The notes below the pieces were generated by a model. It was not told where the DNA came from and ran no database searches. It was given only the letters and a program-made list of their open reading frames with translations. Made by a program: the position numbers and the translations under genes. This document shows positions 22,263-30,450 of a stretch of DNA of 64,000 nucleotides, piece by piece (the first letter of the stretch is position 1; each line of letters begins with the position of its first letter). The stretch is from the NCBI RefSeq assembly GCF_946190275.1, contig NZ_CAMHZQ010000001.1, positions 1 through 64,000 on the forward strand. The letters run 5' to 3'. Origin of the DNA: Streptococcus mitis (GTDB lineage: Bacteria > Bacillota > Bacilli > Lactobacillales > Streptococcaceae).

Positions 22263-22279
22263 ATTGACTATCTTTGACC
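22263..22279 (-). promoter_or_regulatory. CtsR operator proximal to clpL
   Basis: On the minus strand GGTCAAA-GAT-AGTCAAT, matching the CtsR heptad direct repeat (A/G)GTCAAA-NAN-(A/G)GTCAAA at 16 of 17 positions, 37 bp upstream of the clpL ATG. No convincing promoter overlaps it. Confidence 0.7.
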
Positions 22280-22294
22280 TTTGTTTTAAAAAAT

Positions 22295-22393
22295 TTAGAC
22301 TAGCTTAATAGCTACTCTACGTACTATTTCTGGTTTTTCTTTTTCAAGCAGGAGTAGACTATCTTTACTTCTGAAGATTTCTAGATTAAACAT
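22295..22393 (-). CDS. Candidate 32-residue small protein in the clpL leader
   Basis: Short ORF of 32 codons on the minus strand, starting MFNLEIFRSKD and ending RRVAIKLV. The ATG at 22393 follows aaagaggtggg, a credible ribosome site. It lies inside the predicted clpL transcript, between the distal promoter and the proximal CtsR box, 68 bp upstream of clpL. The peptide has acidic and basic ends around a Leu-rich stretch, and no known domain is recognised. It may be a true small protein or a leader peptide that tunes clpL translation. Conservation data are needed to tell. Confidence 0.45.
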   Translation of the reverse strand: MFNLEIFRSKDSLLLLEKEKPEIVRRVAIKLV

Positions 22394-22430
22394 AGACCCA
22401 CCTCTTTCTATTTTACTTTAAATAAGTGTT

Positions 22431-22511
22431 CACGTAAGGCTTTCATTTACCTTACGTTCATAATATACTACATTAGTCAGAAAAGGTCAAGAGATTTGAC
22501 TTTAATTGACC
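22431..22511 (-). promoter_or_regulatory. clpL promoter, CtsR box and leader hairpin
   Basis: On the minus strand: CtsR box GGTCAAT-TAA-AGTCAAA (22495-22511), then TTGACC (22485-22490), 17 bp, TATATT (22462-22467). The initial transcript would contain the inverted repeat acgtaagg / ccttacgt (about 22432-22457), a hairpin at or just after the start site. The leader to clpL is therefore about 230 nt. Confidence 0.7.
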
Positions 22512-22523
22512 ATTTTTTTAAAC

Positions 22524-22553
22524 AGCAAAAACACCCTGAAACATCAGGGTGCC
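22524..22553 (-). terminator. Terminator of the rsmH-ftsL-pbp2X-mraY operon
   Basis: Stem caccctga / tcagggtg followed by a T run on the minus strand, 5 bp after the mraY stop codon. Confidence 0.85.
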
Positions 22554-22557
22554 ATTC

Positions 22558-23538
22558 TTACATCAAATATAAAATTGCGAGGGTCAGAAGACTTGCTAGA
22601 AGTCCCACTCCCCAAAAGAAGAAGTCAACCTTCCACTCACTCCAAGGATTTCCTTTACCAGACAATCCTCCAAGCTCAAAATGATGATGCACAGGCGTCA
22701 TACGGAAAATACGTTTCCCACCTGTCAGTTTGAAATAACTGACTTGCATCATGACCGAAGTTGTTTCAAAGACATAAACAATTCCGATAATTAAGAGAGT
22801 CCATTCTTGGTGGAGGGCCATAGAGATGGCTGCCAGCATTCCACCGAGAGCCAAACTTCCCACATCTCCCATAAAGACCTTAGCAGGCTTATGGTTAAAG
22901 ACGAAGAAGCCGAGCAAACCACCAATCATGGCAAGAATCACTAGAAGAATATCCATCTGACCTTGCACATAGGCAATAACTCCATAGGCAGACAAGCTAA
23001 TCACCACTGAAATACTAGCTAAACCGTCAATACCATCTGTCAAGTTGACTGCGTTTGAAAAACCGACTAGCCAGAAAAGGGCGAAAAGAATATAGCAAAT
23101 CCCTAGATGCACTTGGTAACCAAAGACAGAAAGCATATCTCCACCGCGCTCATAGAAAAGGTAGAAGACGACCCCACCTAAAAGCTGAAGAGCTAATTTT
23201 TGCTTAGGATTCAGCCCCTCATTGATTTTACGAAAGACCTTGAGAAAGTCATCTAAAAATCCGACAAGTCCATAAAGGACCAAGATGAACAAAATCATTC
23301 CCTCATTATTGGTCAATTGTTTTGAAAAAAGAGCAAGAAAGAAACTCACCACAACTGCAGCAATGAGGAAAACAAGTCCCCCCATAGTTGGCGTGCCAGC
23401 TTTTGCCTGATGCTGTTTGACATCCTCATGCATCTGCTGGCCTGTAATTTGCGCCTTTCTATAAAATTTGATAAAGGCCGGAATTCCTACTAAAGTTAGT
23501 AAAAATGTCACAATTCCAGCACTGATGGAAATAAACAT
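22558..23538 (-). CDS. mraY: Phospho-N-acetylmuramoyl-pentapeptide transferase MraY
   Basis: Integral membrane enzyme of 326 residues that moves phospho-MurNAc-pentapeptide from UDP to undecaprenyl phosphate, making lipid I. About ten membrane helices are visible. Conserved motifs: [10 protein letters not shown], the Asp-rich [24 protein letters not shown] with the catalytic Asp, and PVHHHFEL with the triple His. The gene follows pbp2X by one base gap and ends the cell-wall operon. Confidence 0.96.
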   Translation of the reverse strand: MFISISAGIVTFLLTLVGIPAFIKFYRKAQITGQQMHEDVKQHQAKAGTPTMGGLVFLIAAVVVSFFLALFSKQLTNNEGMILFILVLYGLVGFLDDFLKVFRKINEGLNPKQKLALQLLGGVVFYLFYERGGDMLSVFGYQVHLGICYILFALFWLVGFSNAVNLTDGIDGLASISVVISLSAYGVIAYVQGQMDILLVILAMIGGLLGFFVFNHKPAKVFMGDVGSLALGGMLAAISMALHQEWTLLIIGIVYVFETTSVMMQVSYFKLTGGKRIFRMTPVHHHFELGGLSGKGNPWSEWKVDFFFWGVGLLASLLTLAILYLM

Positions 23539-23539
23539 A

Positions 23540-25792
23540 TTAGTCTCCTAAAGTTAATGTAATTTTTTTAATGTCCTTGATAGCTGTATTAGCACGAACA
23601 TCTTGCTTCTGCACAGTAGAGCCCGAACCTTCAAATACAAGTTCTATATTTAACCACTTAGAAAATGCTTCTGCGGTTGCTTTTGTCCAACCATACATAT
23701 CTGGGACTTCCTCTGCTTTATCAGATAAGAGGAGAACTTGCTGGTTAGGTGCAAGATCTGTCCCTTCTTCTACAGATGATTCTTTAATCTTTGTTCCTGT
23801 TCCCACAACGATTGGTTGCACAATATTGCGACGTAAGGCTTCTGCCAAATCACCAGGTGAAATGTCCTTGATGCTAGGCATGGCATAAGCGCTTTGATTG
23901 GTTACCTGATCTAAAGTTTTAGCGGTAGATTGCAGGTTAAGGGAATCTTTCATAGCCACTGCTCTTTCCAAAATAGGATTGGCAAATTCTCCCAACTGGA
24001 TACCTGAATAATGCTCAGGCTGTTGAACCGTCACATAGAGAATAAAATCAGGATTTTCAGCAGGGTTCATCGATACAGCAGAAAAAATGTAATTGGTCGT
24101 ACCAACTAAGTAACCTCCATTTTTCTCATCGGCAATCTGGGCCGTACCGGACTTGAGGGCGACATTTTGACCAGGAACAGTTACAGTTGGCTTGCCTGTG
24201 CTGTGGTTATGCATGGTTCCATAAACGGGATCTGTTCCTACCAAAACCATGTTGGTTCGAGTTAGACTGGCTGCATCTTTGGAAACAGGATTTCCTACAA
24301 TCTCTTTTTGAGATTTCCGAACAGATTGGTCATTTGGGTCATACAAGGCACTGATAAATTTAGGTTCTAGCATGACTCCATCGTTGGCAATAGCCGTGAA
24401 GGCACGAATCATTTGGGTTTGGGTCACTGAAATACCTTGTCCAAATGAACTCTGAGCAATATTGACGATATTGTCAGCTGGAAGTTGACCTGCATACTCA
24501 TCCGTCAAACCAAATCGAGTCGGAACACCAAATTTAAAGCGATTTAGATAATCCAGCCAGGTAGCATCTCCCATCTTTTGCTCAAGAAGCGTCATCCCAA
24601 CGTTACTTGAGAGCGCGAAACCTTGAGAAAAGGTCATCATTCTGCCACCAGTCAATCCTTCATTGACGTCCCAATCTCGAATAGTAACATCTGCTACTTT
24701 TAACTCACTACTATTGAAAACTTCTCCTCCTGGGAAAGTATTATTATCAATAGCAGCAGCAAGCGTCATGACCTTCATGGTTGACCCTGGCTCATAGTTA
24801 CTTTGATAGAGGATGTCACGCCAAACAAAGTCCTTGGTAAGTCCTTCCTTAGTATCGGCATCAAAGGTTGGTCTCTGCGTTGTTGCAAGAATTTCCCCCG
24901 TTTTAGCACTAACCAAGGTAGCCGTCATATACTTGCCTTTTACTTTTTCTTGAAAGGCATTCATCTGTGTTTCCATGAAGGACTGAAGGGTGCTAGAAAT
25001 AGTCGTATAAACGTCCTTGCCATCTACCGTTTGCTGGGACACTTGTTCTGTTCCGGGGACAATATTACCCAGACGATCTTTTTCATAGGTAATAATACCG
25101 TCTTTCCCTGCGAGAATAGTATTCAAGGAACTCTCCATCCCAGAAGTTCCCAGCAAACTCTTGCTTCCATCTTCATTTTCATGGAGTTGGGCTAAACCAA
25201 TAAAACTAGAAGCGAATTGTCCATTTGGATAACTTCTGTTTGGGCTAGTTGTAAAGTCAATTCCTTCAACACTAGCGTCTTTCAAATCCTTTTTAATAGC
25301 CATCATATTGGCATAGGTAATTCCATTTCCTTTGGCACCAAAAGAAACTTGGGTCAGATTCGGTTGAGACAATTGTTCTTTAACATAAGCCTCGTCCATA
25401 TCCAAATACTTATGGAAAACCTCTGCTACCTTATTAAACTGGGCATCTTCTACATAAAGAATTTTACCAGTTGCTGATTTGTATTTTTTATCAATAACAG
25501 CATAGACATTATAGGAGGTTGCGTCCTCAGCAATCGGGACTCCATTTCGGTCATAAATAGTCCCACGTTTGGCAGGGACTATACGAGTTATTTGGTGAAC
25601 TTTCTTAGCCTCTTTGACTAGATCCGTTCCAAATTTACTACCACTCCCGATAATAACAGCAAAATTAACCAAAAAGACAGCGAAAAGTACGACAGCTAAC
25701 AAGCTGATGTACTTCCCCACTATTTTACGGTTTTCTGCTGGAGATTTACGGTTTCTAATCGCAAATCGGGTTATTCTTTTTGTCCACTTCAT
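23540..25792 (-). CDS. pbp2X: Penicillin-binding protein 2x
   Basis: Class B transpeptidase of 750 residues, essential for septal wall synthesis and a primary beta-lactam target. Membrane anchor about 29-49; dimerisation domain to about 260; transpeptidase domain with S337-TMK, S395-SN and K547-SG; two C-terminal PASTA domains from about 630. Length equals that of pneumococcal PBP2x, so numbering transfers. Compared with the R6 residues I recall, it has Thr343 (for Met), Leu394 (for His), Thr565 (for Leu) and Asn567 (for Asp), positions that often change in resistant mosaic alleles. Thr338 is kept. It lies between ftsL and mraY. Confidence 0.95.
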   Translation of the reverse strand: MKWTKRITRFAIRNRKSPAENRKIVGKYISLLAVVLFAVFLVNFAVIIGSGSKFGTDLVKEAKKVHQITRIVPAKRGTIYDRNGVPIAEDATSYNVYAVIDKKYKSATGKILYVEDAQFNKVAEVFHKYLDMDEAYVKEQLSQPNLTQVSFGAKGNGITYANMMAIKKDLKDASVEGIDFTTSPNRSYPNGQFASSFIGLAQLHENEDGSKSLLGTSGMESSLNTILAGKDGIITYEKDRLGNIVPGTEQVSQQTVDGKDVYTTISSTLQSFMETQMNAFQEKVKGKYMTATLVSAKTGEILATTQRPTFDADTKEGLTKDFVWRDILYQSNYEPGSTMKVMTLAAAIDNNTFPGGEVFNSSELKVADVTIRDWDVNEGLTGGRMMTFSQGFALSSNVGMTLLEQKMGDATWLDYLNRFKFGVPTRFGLTDEYAGQLPADNIVNIAQSSFGQGISVTQTQMIRAFTAIANDGVMLEPKFISALYDPNDQSVRKSQKEIVGNPVSKDAASLTRTNMVLVGTDPVYGTMHNHSTGKPTVTVPGQNVALKSGTAQIADEKNGGYLVGTTNYIFSAVSMNPAENPDFILYVTVQQPEHYSGIQLGEFANPILERAVAMKDSLNLQSTAKTLDQVTNQSAYAMPSIKDISPGDLAEALRRNIVQPIVVGTGTKIKESSVEEGTDLAPNQQVLLLSDKAEEVPDMYGWTKATAEAFSKWLNIELVFEGSGSTVQKQDVRANTAIKDIKKITLTLGD

Positions 25793-25795
25793 ATC

Positions 25796-26113
25796 TTACT
25801 CCGCTGATCGAATATTCTCATTATTCAATTTTAAGTCCTTAGAATTTGCGATTTCTTTCAAGCGTTCTGCCCTCAACAATTCATTTACTTCTTGTTTGGC
25901 ATCATCCAATTCTGTCTTCTTCTCCTCTATCTGCGCATTGATTTTTGTCAAATCATTTTGTACTTGTAGGAGTCGGGTCTGCATAAAGATAATACTCAGC
26001 GCCAAAACGAGAGCTGTAAACGCAATGGAAAGATAAAAAGCCTTCTCCACACGGGAGAATTTTTTTATACGATTCTGCAAGAATTGACTGGTTGTTTCTT
26101 TTTTATCTACCAT
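25796..26113 (-). CDS. ftsL: Cell division protein FtsL
   Basis: Small bitopic divisome protein of 105 residues: cytoplasmic N-terminus, one membrane helix about 29-46 (FYLSIAFTALVLALSII), then an extracellular coiled coil (QNDLTKINAQIEEKKTELDDA). FtsL binds DivIC and FtsQ and links to PBP2x. It sits between rsmH and pbp2X, separated from each by only a few bases, as in other streptococci. Sequence conservation in this family is low, so the call rests partly on position. Confidence 0.92.
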   Translation of the reverse strand: MVDKKETTSQFLQNRIKKFSRVEKAFYLSIAFTALVLALSIIFMQTRLLQVQNDLTKINAQIEEKKTELDDAKQEVNELLRAERLKEIANSKDLKLNNENIRSAE

Positions 26114-26122
26114 TTTTTCCTC

Positions 26123-27073
26123 TTACTTGTGAATTTTTCTGGCCACGCGCAACTTGGCTGAGTGCGAGCGGTTATTGGCTTCTAATTCTTCTGCACTTGG
26201 CAAGATTGGCTTACGGGATACCAATTCCATCTTGGGCTTGAGATCATCTGGAATGAAGGGTAAGCCTTTTGGAACTTCAACTGTTGAAGCTTCCTTGAAC
26301 AATTGCTTGGTCAAGCGGTCTTCTAGTGAATGAAAGGTAATCACTGAAATTCTACCATCTAGAGCCAACATATCCATAGCTTGCTGGATGGACTCATCTG
26401 CCGCTCCCAGTTCATCATTGACTTCAATTCGAATAGCCTGGAAAATCTGCTTGGCAGGATGCCCCTTCTTCTTGAGTTCCTTGGCCGGTTTAGCCGACTT
26501 GATAATTTCTGCTAACTCAGTCGTTGTCTCGATTGGCTTAACTTCACGTGCTTGTTCAATCTTACGCGCAATCTGTTTAGAAAATTTGTCCTCGCCATAC
26601 TTAAAGAAAATTCGGACCAAGTCATGATAGTCATAGTGGTTTACCACTTCATAGGCTGTCAGACTAGCGTCCTGATTCATCCGCATGTCCAGTGGCGCAT
26701 CCTTTTTATAAGAAAAACCACGCTCACGCTGGTCCAGTTGAGGACTAGACACTCCCAAGTCATAACAAATTCCATCAATTTCCTGAACACCAGCTTCGCG
26801 CAAACGTGCCTGTAAATGACGGAAGTTATCCTTGATAAAAGTCACCATTCCCTTTTCAATGTAAGGTGCCAAGCGTTGTTGCGCATTGTCAATGGCATTC
26901 TGGTCCTGGTCAAAGGCATAGAGATGGCCTTTTTCACTTAATTTACTTAATAAATATTCGCTATGGCCCGCTCCACCCAAAGTAGCATCAACGTAGATAC
27001 CGTCAGGCTTTACGTCGAGCATATCAATCGTTTCGTGGAGTAAGACCGTTACATGATGAAATTCTTTTGTCAT
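26123..27073 (-). CDS. rsmH: 16S rRNA m4C1402 methyltransferase RsmH (MraW)
   Basis: SAM-dependent enzyme of 316 residues that methylates N4 of C1402 in 16S rRNA. The family opens with [13 protein letters not shown] and has the SAM-binding [10 protein letters not shown] near residue 31. It also has the family signatures [14 protein letters not shown] and [16 protein letters not shown] and the C-terminal [14 protein letters not shown]. It is the first gene of the operon rsmH-ftsL-pbp2X-mraY. An extended -10 (TGtGGTAAAAT on the minus strand) lies just upstream. Confidence 0.95.
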   Translation of the reverse strand: MTKEFHHVTVLLHETIDMLDVKPDGIYVDATLGGAGHSEYLLSKLSEKGHLYAFDQDQNAIDNAQQRLAPYIEKGMVTFIKDNFRHLQARLREAGVQEIDGICYDLGVSSPQLDQRERGFSYKKDAPLDMRMNQDASLTAYEVVNHYDYHDLVRIFFKYGEDKFSKQIARKIEQAREVKPIETTTELAEIIKSAKPAKELKKKGHPAKQIFQAIRIEVNDELGAADESIQQAMDMLALDGRISVITFHSLEDRLTKQLFKEASTVEVPKGLPFIPDDLKPKMELVSRKPILPSAEELEANNRSHSAKLRVARKIHK

Positions 27074-27098
27074 ATCTTATCTATTTTACCACAAATCC

Positions 27099-27116
27099 GA
27101 CTAGCTTGCACTAGTC
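27099..27116. promoter_or_regulatory. Inverted repeat upstream of rsmH
   Basis: gactag-cttgca-ctagtc is a perfect 6-bp-arm inverted repeat in the region between the divergent rsmH and XRE genes, 26 bp upstream of the rsmH start. It could be an operator or a leader hairpin; no partner is known. Confidence 0.4.
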
Positions 27117-27157
27117 AGACAAATAGGTCAAAAAAAGTAAGATTTCTTTAAGAAATA

Positions 27158-27198
27158 TGTCAAATATGCTTGACATTCACTCTATAGAAGAATATAAT
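27158..27198 (+). promoter_or_regulatory. Promoter and probable autoregulatory operator of the XRE/DUF3278 operon
   Basis: Consensus promoter TTGACA (27170-27175), 17 bp, TATAAT (27193-27198). The -35 forms one arm of the perfect inverted repeat TGTCAA-atatgc-TTGACA (27158-27175), a likely binding site for the XRE repressor encoded 41 bp downstream (inference). Confidence 0.75.
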
Positions 27199-27238
27199 AT
27201 AGTCAAATATATACGACACAAATCAGAAAGGAGACCAG

Positions 27239-27433
27239 ATGAATCGTGTGAAAGAATTTCGCAAGGAACTGGGCATTTCCCAGCTCGAACTCGCCAAGGA
27301 TATCGGTGTCTCGAGACAAACCATCAATATGATTGAAAACGACAAGTACAACCCAACTCTGGAACTCTGTCTCAATCTCGCCCGCAGCCTCCAAACTGAC
27401 CTCAACAGTCTCTTTTGGGAGGATAATTTTTAA
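27239..27433 (+). CDS. Small XRE-family transcriptional regulator
   Basis: Helix-turn-helix protein of 64 residues, almost entirely one Cro/cI domain (ELGISQLELAKDIGVSRQTINMIENDKYNPTLEL), of the short YozG-like type. Regulators of this size often pair with DUF3278-type membrane proteins, as here, where the next gene starts 15 bp later. A good ribosome site (aaaggag) precedes the ATG. It probably represses its own operon through the inverted repeat over the -35. Confidence 0.88.
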   Translation: MNRVKEFRKELGISQLELAKDIGVSRQTINMIENDKYNPTLELCLNLARSLQTDLNSLFWEDNF

Positions 27434-27448
27434 AAAAGGAGCCAACTC

Positions 27449-27991
27449 ATGAAAAAAGAAACCTTCACTGAAAAACTGATCAAGCGCACATACGGTATTT
27501 CTGATCCACTTGACGAATACAAACGACGCGAGGCAGACCGCATAGGTAACCAAGTCTTTATCTTCCTATTTTATCTGATGATTTTCGGCAATCTTATTCC
27601 GCTCTTTCTGGCCTATAAATATCCTCAACTAGTGGCTCTAGTCTATCCTCCTCTAATTTTAGTGATTGCCCTCATCGTTGCTGGATATCTCACCTACCAA
27701 ATGCAAAAAACAGGGATTACAACTATTGAACCAGATATGCTGAGTAAGAAAGAAAGTAAGCAACTACACTACCCAGGTCTTAAAGCAGGTTTGTTCTTTG
27801 GTCTATGGATGTTTTTTATAACTCCTCTTCTCAGTATACTCATAGGTGAAAGTCAGGACTATTTTCATTCTCTTCTCACTATAAGAAATGGTGTATCAAG
27901 CATTCTCGGTTCTATCTTCTTCGGAGCAAGCATACAGTTCCTCATCTCCCGTCGCATTGCAAACACTAAGAAAAATCAAGATGAGGATTAG
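27449..27991 (+). CDS. DUF3278 family membrane protein
   Basis: Membrane protein of 180 residues with the DUF3278 N-terminal signature (FTEKLIKRTYGISDPLDEYKRRE) and about four hydrophobic helices (near 30-50, 55-75, 110-130 and 145-165). Function is unknown. The family occurs in streptococci and lactobacilli behind small XRE regulators. Its C-terminal half resembles the whole of the next gene (KKESKQLHYPGLKAGL against KKEKKQLRYPSLKSGL), a partial duplication. Start supported by aaaggag. Confidence 0.78.
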   Translation: MKKETFTEKLIKRTYGISDPLDEYKRREADRIGNQVFIFLFYLMIFGNLIPLFLAYKYPQLVALVYPPLILVIALIVAGYLTYQMQKTGITTIEPDMLSKKESKQLHYPGLKAGLFFGLWMFFITPLLSILIGESQDYFHSLLTIRNGVSSILGSIFFGASIQFLISRRIANTKKNQDED

Positions 27992-28001
27992 GAGGAAACT
28001 C

Positions 28002-28244
28002 ATGAAAAAAGAAAAGAAACAGTTACGTTATCCTAGTCTGAAATCAGGTTTGATTTATGGAACAATAATATTTTTTATAATTCCACCCATTGATACCCTA
28101 ACAAGTGAAAATCCAAATTTTATCAGTTCTCTTCTAAATACAAAACATATTTTTAAAGCTATACTGGGAGCTTTCTTTTTCGGAGTGATGATACATATTG
28201 TCGACTCACTTCGTATTGCAAGAGCTAAAAAAGACCAGGATTAG
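28002..28244 (+). CDS. Short DUF3278-like membrane protein (C-terminal half only)
   Basis: Protein of 80 residues with two membrane helices. It aligns with the C-terminal half of the preceding protein, from the KKE-KQL-YP-LK-GL block to the terminal RIA-KK-QD. It lacks the DUF3278 N-terminal signature. The ATG at 28002 follows taggagg and starts 10 bp after the upstream stop, so it looks like a genuine translated gene from an old tandem partial duplication and not a broken one. Function unknown. Confidence 0.7.
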   Translation: MKKEKKQLRYPSLKSGLIYGTIIFFIIPPIDTLTSENPNFISSLLNTKHIFKAILGAFFFGVMIHIVDSLRIARAKKDQD

Positions 28245-28254
28245 GAGGTGCCCT

Positions 28255-28581
28255 ATGAAATCACTAGTAACTTTACTGACCTATCATCTTTTGTTCAGTT
28301 CTCTTCTCATCTTCATCATCGTTTCAGGGAACTTGCCATTCAGCGAGATATTCCTCCTTCTAGTCTTTATTCCAGCCCTCAACAAAGGACTAACTTATCT
28401 AAAGATTGACTCCCAAAAAACACGCATACTCAACTTAGCACTGTGCTTTATGATTCTATCTTTACCACAACTGATGCTCATCTCAAGCGGTTGGAAATAT
28501 TATTTACTGCTGACTATTGCTAGCCTTTCTTCTATCACTTATCTTTATTATCTCTATCAATTCGTAAAAGAAAATCTGTAA
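28255..28581 (+). CDS. Hypothetical four-helix membrane protein
   Basis: Very hydrophobic protein of 108 residues with about four membrane helices and short loops. No family recognised. The ATG at 28255 follows taggaggtg, a near-perfect ribosome site, 10 bp after the preceding stop. Its place inside the XRE/DUF3278 operon suggests a joint role at the membrane. Confidence 0.7.
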   Translation: MKSLVTLLTYHLLFSSLLIFIIVSGNLPFSEIFLLLVFIPALNKGLTYLKIDSQKTRILNLALCFMILSLPQLMLISSGWKYYLLLTIASLSSITYLYYLYQFVKENL

Positions 28582-28607
28582 AACCGCTCATTTAGGAGGT
28601 TACTAGT

Positions 28608-29186
28608 ATGAAAAAAGAAGACTTCACCACTCGCCTACTTCGAAATCTCTTTCACATCCAAGGTCCTTTTGATGAATGCCGACAAGAGATTATCTACAAG
28701 GCTTGTGCCCGTTCTATGGTTCAAATCGTTTATTCTTCCTTCTTCCTCTTCTTGTTTTATCTATTATTTGGACGCTTCATAGAAGCCGTTCGCTATGCCA
28801 TGCCCTACGTTTACTCTGGACTCATTTTTTTCATTACTTTAAAAACTCAAAGAGCCGTCAAAGAACTCCATCTGGAAAAAGATGACAAGTCAGAAATCAT
28901 CCTCAAAACCTACAGCAAAGCCCAAATCAAATTTCGAAGCTGGGTTGTGTTTATCGGTCTTCAGATTGGCCTCTTTACCCTACTCATCTTTCATAAAGTC
29001 TTCGTTCAGCAGATGTCCCTTTCAGATTTTGCGAAGTTGCTCATGCAATTCGATAAAAGTGTTCCTTTCCTGATGTATGGCCTGATTATCGGTAGCATTT
29101 TTGGAACCCTGACCTACGGATTTCTATCACTTCAGGAGGAGAAAACTCCAAAAAATACCAAACAGAAGGAGAAAAGCAGGCAATGA
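28608..29186 (+). CDS. DUF3278 family membrane protein, second copy
   Basis: Protein of 192 residues starting KKEDFTTRLLRNLFHIQGPFDECRQE, parallel to the start of the first DUF3278 protein. Four membrane helices at about 38-58, 60-80, 110-130 and 150-170, and a basic C-terminal tail. Its stop overlaps the start of the glutathione peroxidase gene by 4 bp (ATGA), so the peroxidase is translationally coupled to it. Function unknown. Confidence 0.78.
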   Translation: MKKEDFTTRLLRNLFHIQGPFDECRQEIIYKACARSMVQIVYSSFFLFLFYLLFGRFIEAVRYAMPYVYSGLIFFITLKTQRAVKELHLEKDDKSEIILKTYSKAQIKFRSWVVFIGLQIGLFTLLIFHKVFVQQMSLSDFAKLLMQFDKSVPFLMYGLIIGSIFGTLTYGFLSLQEEKTPKNTKQKEKSRQ

Positions 29187-29659
29187 CTTCACTTTACGAT
29201 TTTTCAGTCTTGAACCAAGACCATCAAGAAACTCAACTAGATGTCTATCGTGGTAAGGTTCTCTTGGTTGTCAACACTGCTACTGGATGTGGTTTAACGC
29301 CCCAGTACCAGGGACTTCAAGAACTCTATGATCGCTATCAAGAACAAGGTTTTGAAATTTTAGACTTCCCTTGCAATCAGTTTATGGGACAAGCCCCCGG
29401 CAGCGCAGAGGAAATCAACGCCTTCTGTAGCCTACACTATCAAACCACTTTCCCACGTTTTGCCAAGATTAAGGTCAACGGTAAGGAGGCAGATCCCCTC
29501 TATGTTTGGTTGAAAGAACAAAAATCTGGCCCACTAGGAAAACGAATCGAATGGAATTTCGCTAAGTTTCTCATCGGTCGTGATGGGCAGGTCTTTGAAC
29601 GCTTCTCTTCAAAAACAGACCCACAACAAATTGAAGAGGCCATACAAAAACTACTATAA
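29183..29659 (+). CDS. Glutathione peroxidase family thiol peroxidase
   Basis: Peroxidase of 158 residues that reduces hydroperoxides. Catalytic Cys is in NTATGCGLTPQY (about residue 36), with the Gln in FPCNQFMGQ and the Trp-Asn in WNFAKFLI; these form the family's Cys-Gln-Trp-Asn tetrad. A resolving Cys (CNQF) suggests it may use thioredoxin, as bacterial members usually do. The thiol donor cannot be told from sequence. It ends the XRE/DUF3278 operon and is followed by a strong terminator. Confidence 0.9.
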   Translation: MTSLYDFSVLNQDHQETQLDVYRGKVLLVVNTATGCGLTPQYQGLQELYDRYQEQGFEILDFPCNQFMGQAPGSAEEINAFCSLHYQTTFPRFAKIKVNGKEADPLYVWLKEQKSGPLGKRIEWNFAKFLIGRDGQVFERFSSKTDPQQIEEAIQKLL

Positions 29660-29664
29660 TTCAC

Positions 29665-29716
29665 AATCTCACTATGATTAGGTTTCCTTTAGCCTGATGA
29701 ATAGTGAGATTTTTTG
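29665..29716 (+). terminator. Terminator of the XRE/DUF3278/peroxidase operon
   Basis: Stem aatctcactat / atagtgagatt with an inner hairpin (aggt/agcct) and a T run. Confidence 0.82.
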
Positions 29717-29735
29717 ATGGGCTTTGACTTAAATA

Positions 29736-29771
29736 GAAAAACACTCCATGATATGAAACATGAAGTGTTGT
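29736..29771 (-). terminator. Terminator of the hdiR-umuC operon
   Basis: On the minus strand caacacttcatg / catggagtgttttt, a stem and T run 34 bp after the last gene of the operon. Confidence 0.75.
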
Positions 29772-29804
29772 AAAAATGATACATTCATAGCAGACAATTC
29801 AATA

Positions 29805-30095
29805 CTAGACACTATTTTTAACCCCAGCATATACATAGGTCCTATTTCTAGGACACACTTTTTCCGTTACCACCCTAAAATAAAAGCTATGCTCCCGCCC
29901 ATCCTTGGCATTTTCCTTGTTTAAGACAAAGTAGTTTTTCTGATTCATCGCCATGGTTCGTAAGATGTCATCAATCAAGAAAGTCAAGGGCACGTTCATG
30001 GCAGAATATTTTTGAAAATCCTCTTCAAAATGAATATAGTTATCTGAAAAATAATCCATCTGCAGTTTGTTTTCATACAGCTCTTTTCTAGTCAT
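29805..30095 (-). CDS. Small protein of the umuC operon (DUF5960-like)
   Basis: Protein of 96 residues without membrane helix or signal peptide. It matches the position of the fourth gene in streptococcal hdiR-umuC operons; in S. uberis such a four-gene operon is needed for UV-induced mutagenesis. The DUF assignment is from memory. The start overlaps the end of the preceding gene by 8 bp, so it is translationally coupled. Biochemical role unknown. Confidence 0.7.
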   Translation of the reverse strand: MTRKELYENKLQMDYFSDNYIHFEEDFQKYSAMNVPLTFLIDDILRTMAMNQKNYFVLNKENAKDGREHSFYFRVVTEKVCPRNRTYVYAGVKNSV

Positions 30096-30450
30096 AAACT
30101 CCCTCCTCCCACAATCGAATTTCTAGGATATCTGCAACCTCTATCAACCTATATCCCTCGTTTGTCCTAATAGATAGAGTCTGAGGCGATAACTCTCTCA
30201 CCACACCGATGATAGTGGTTTTCTGCTTCTTTTCCTTTAGCACAAAACTTCCCCTAAGTTGGCCAACATAAAGCTGAGAAAGCAAGTGCAACTTCTCATC
30301 TGGAGTCAAATCCGTAGAAAAATCAACACGGCTTTTTTCTTCACTGAGCGAACTGGTGTGTTCTGAGAGGTAAAATCCCATCCACTTCTGCATACCTGGA
30401 TCTTGATAATCTCGCGCAGATTGAAAAGGTAAATAAGAACGATCAATCAT
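30088..30450 (-). CDS. YolD-like protein of the umuC operon
   Basis: Protein of 120 residues of the YolD type, small proteins encoded next to Y-family polymerases in Firmicutes (as YolD next to UvrX). The N-terminus MIDRSYLPFQSARDYQDPGMQKWMG and the central TIIGVVRELSPQTLSIRT are typical. It overlaps umuC by 4 bp. A role as a UmuD-like accessory factor has been suggested for the family (inference here). Confidence 0.75.
   Translation of the reverse strand: MIDRSYLPFQSARDYQDPGMQKWMGFYLSEHTSSLSEEKSRVDFSTDLTPDEKLHLLSQLYVGQLRGSFVLKEKKQKTTIIGVVRELSPQTLSIRTNEGYRLIEVADILEIRLWEEGVYD

Noticed and set aside
24803..26036. Plus-strand ORFs opposite pbp2X and ftsL
   Set aside because: Antisense shadows without ribosome sites.
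27203..27553. Minus-strand ORF of 116 codons opposite the XRE gene
   Set aside because: The plus strand has a consensus promoter, ribosome site and HTH domain; the antisense frame has none.
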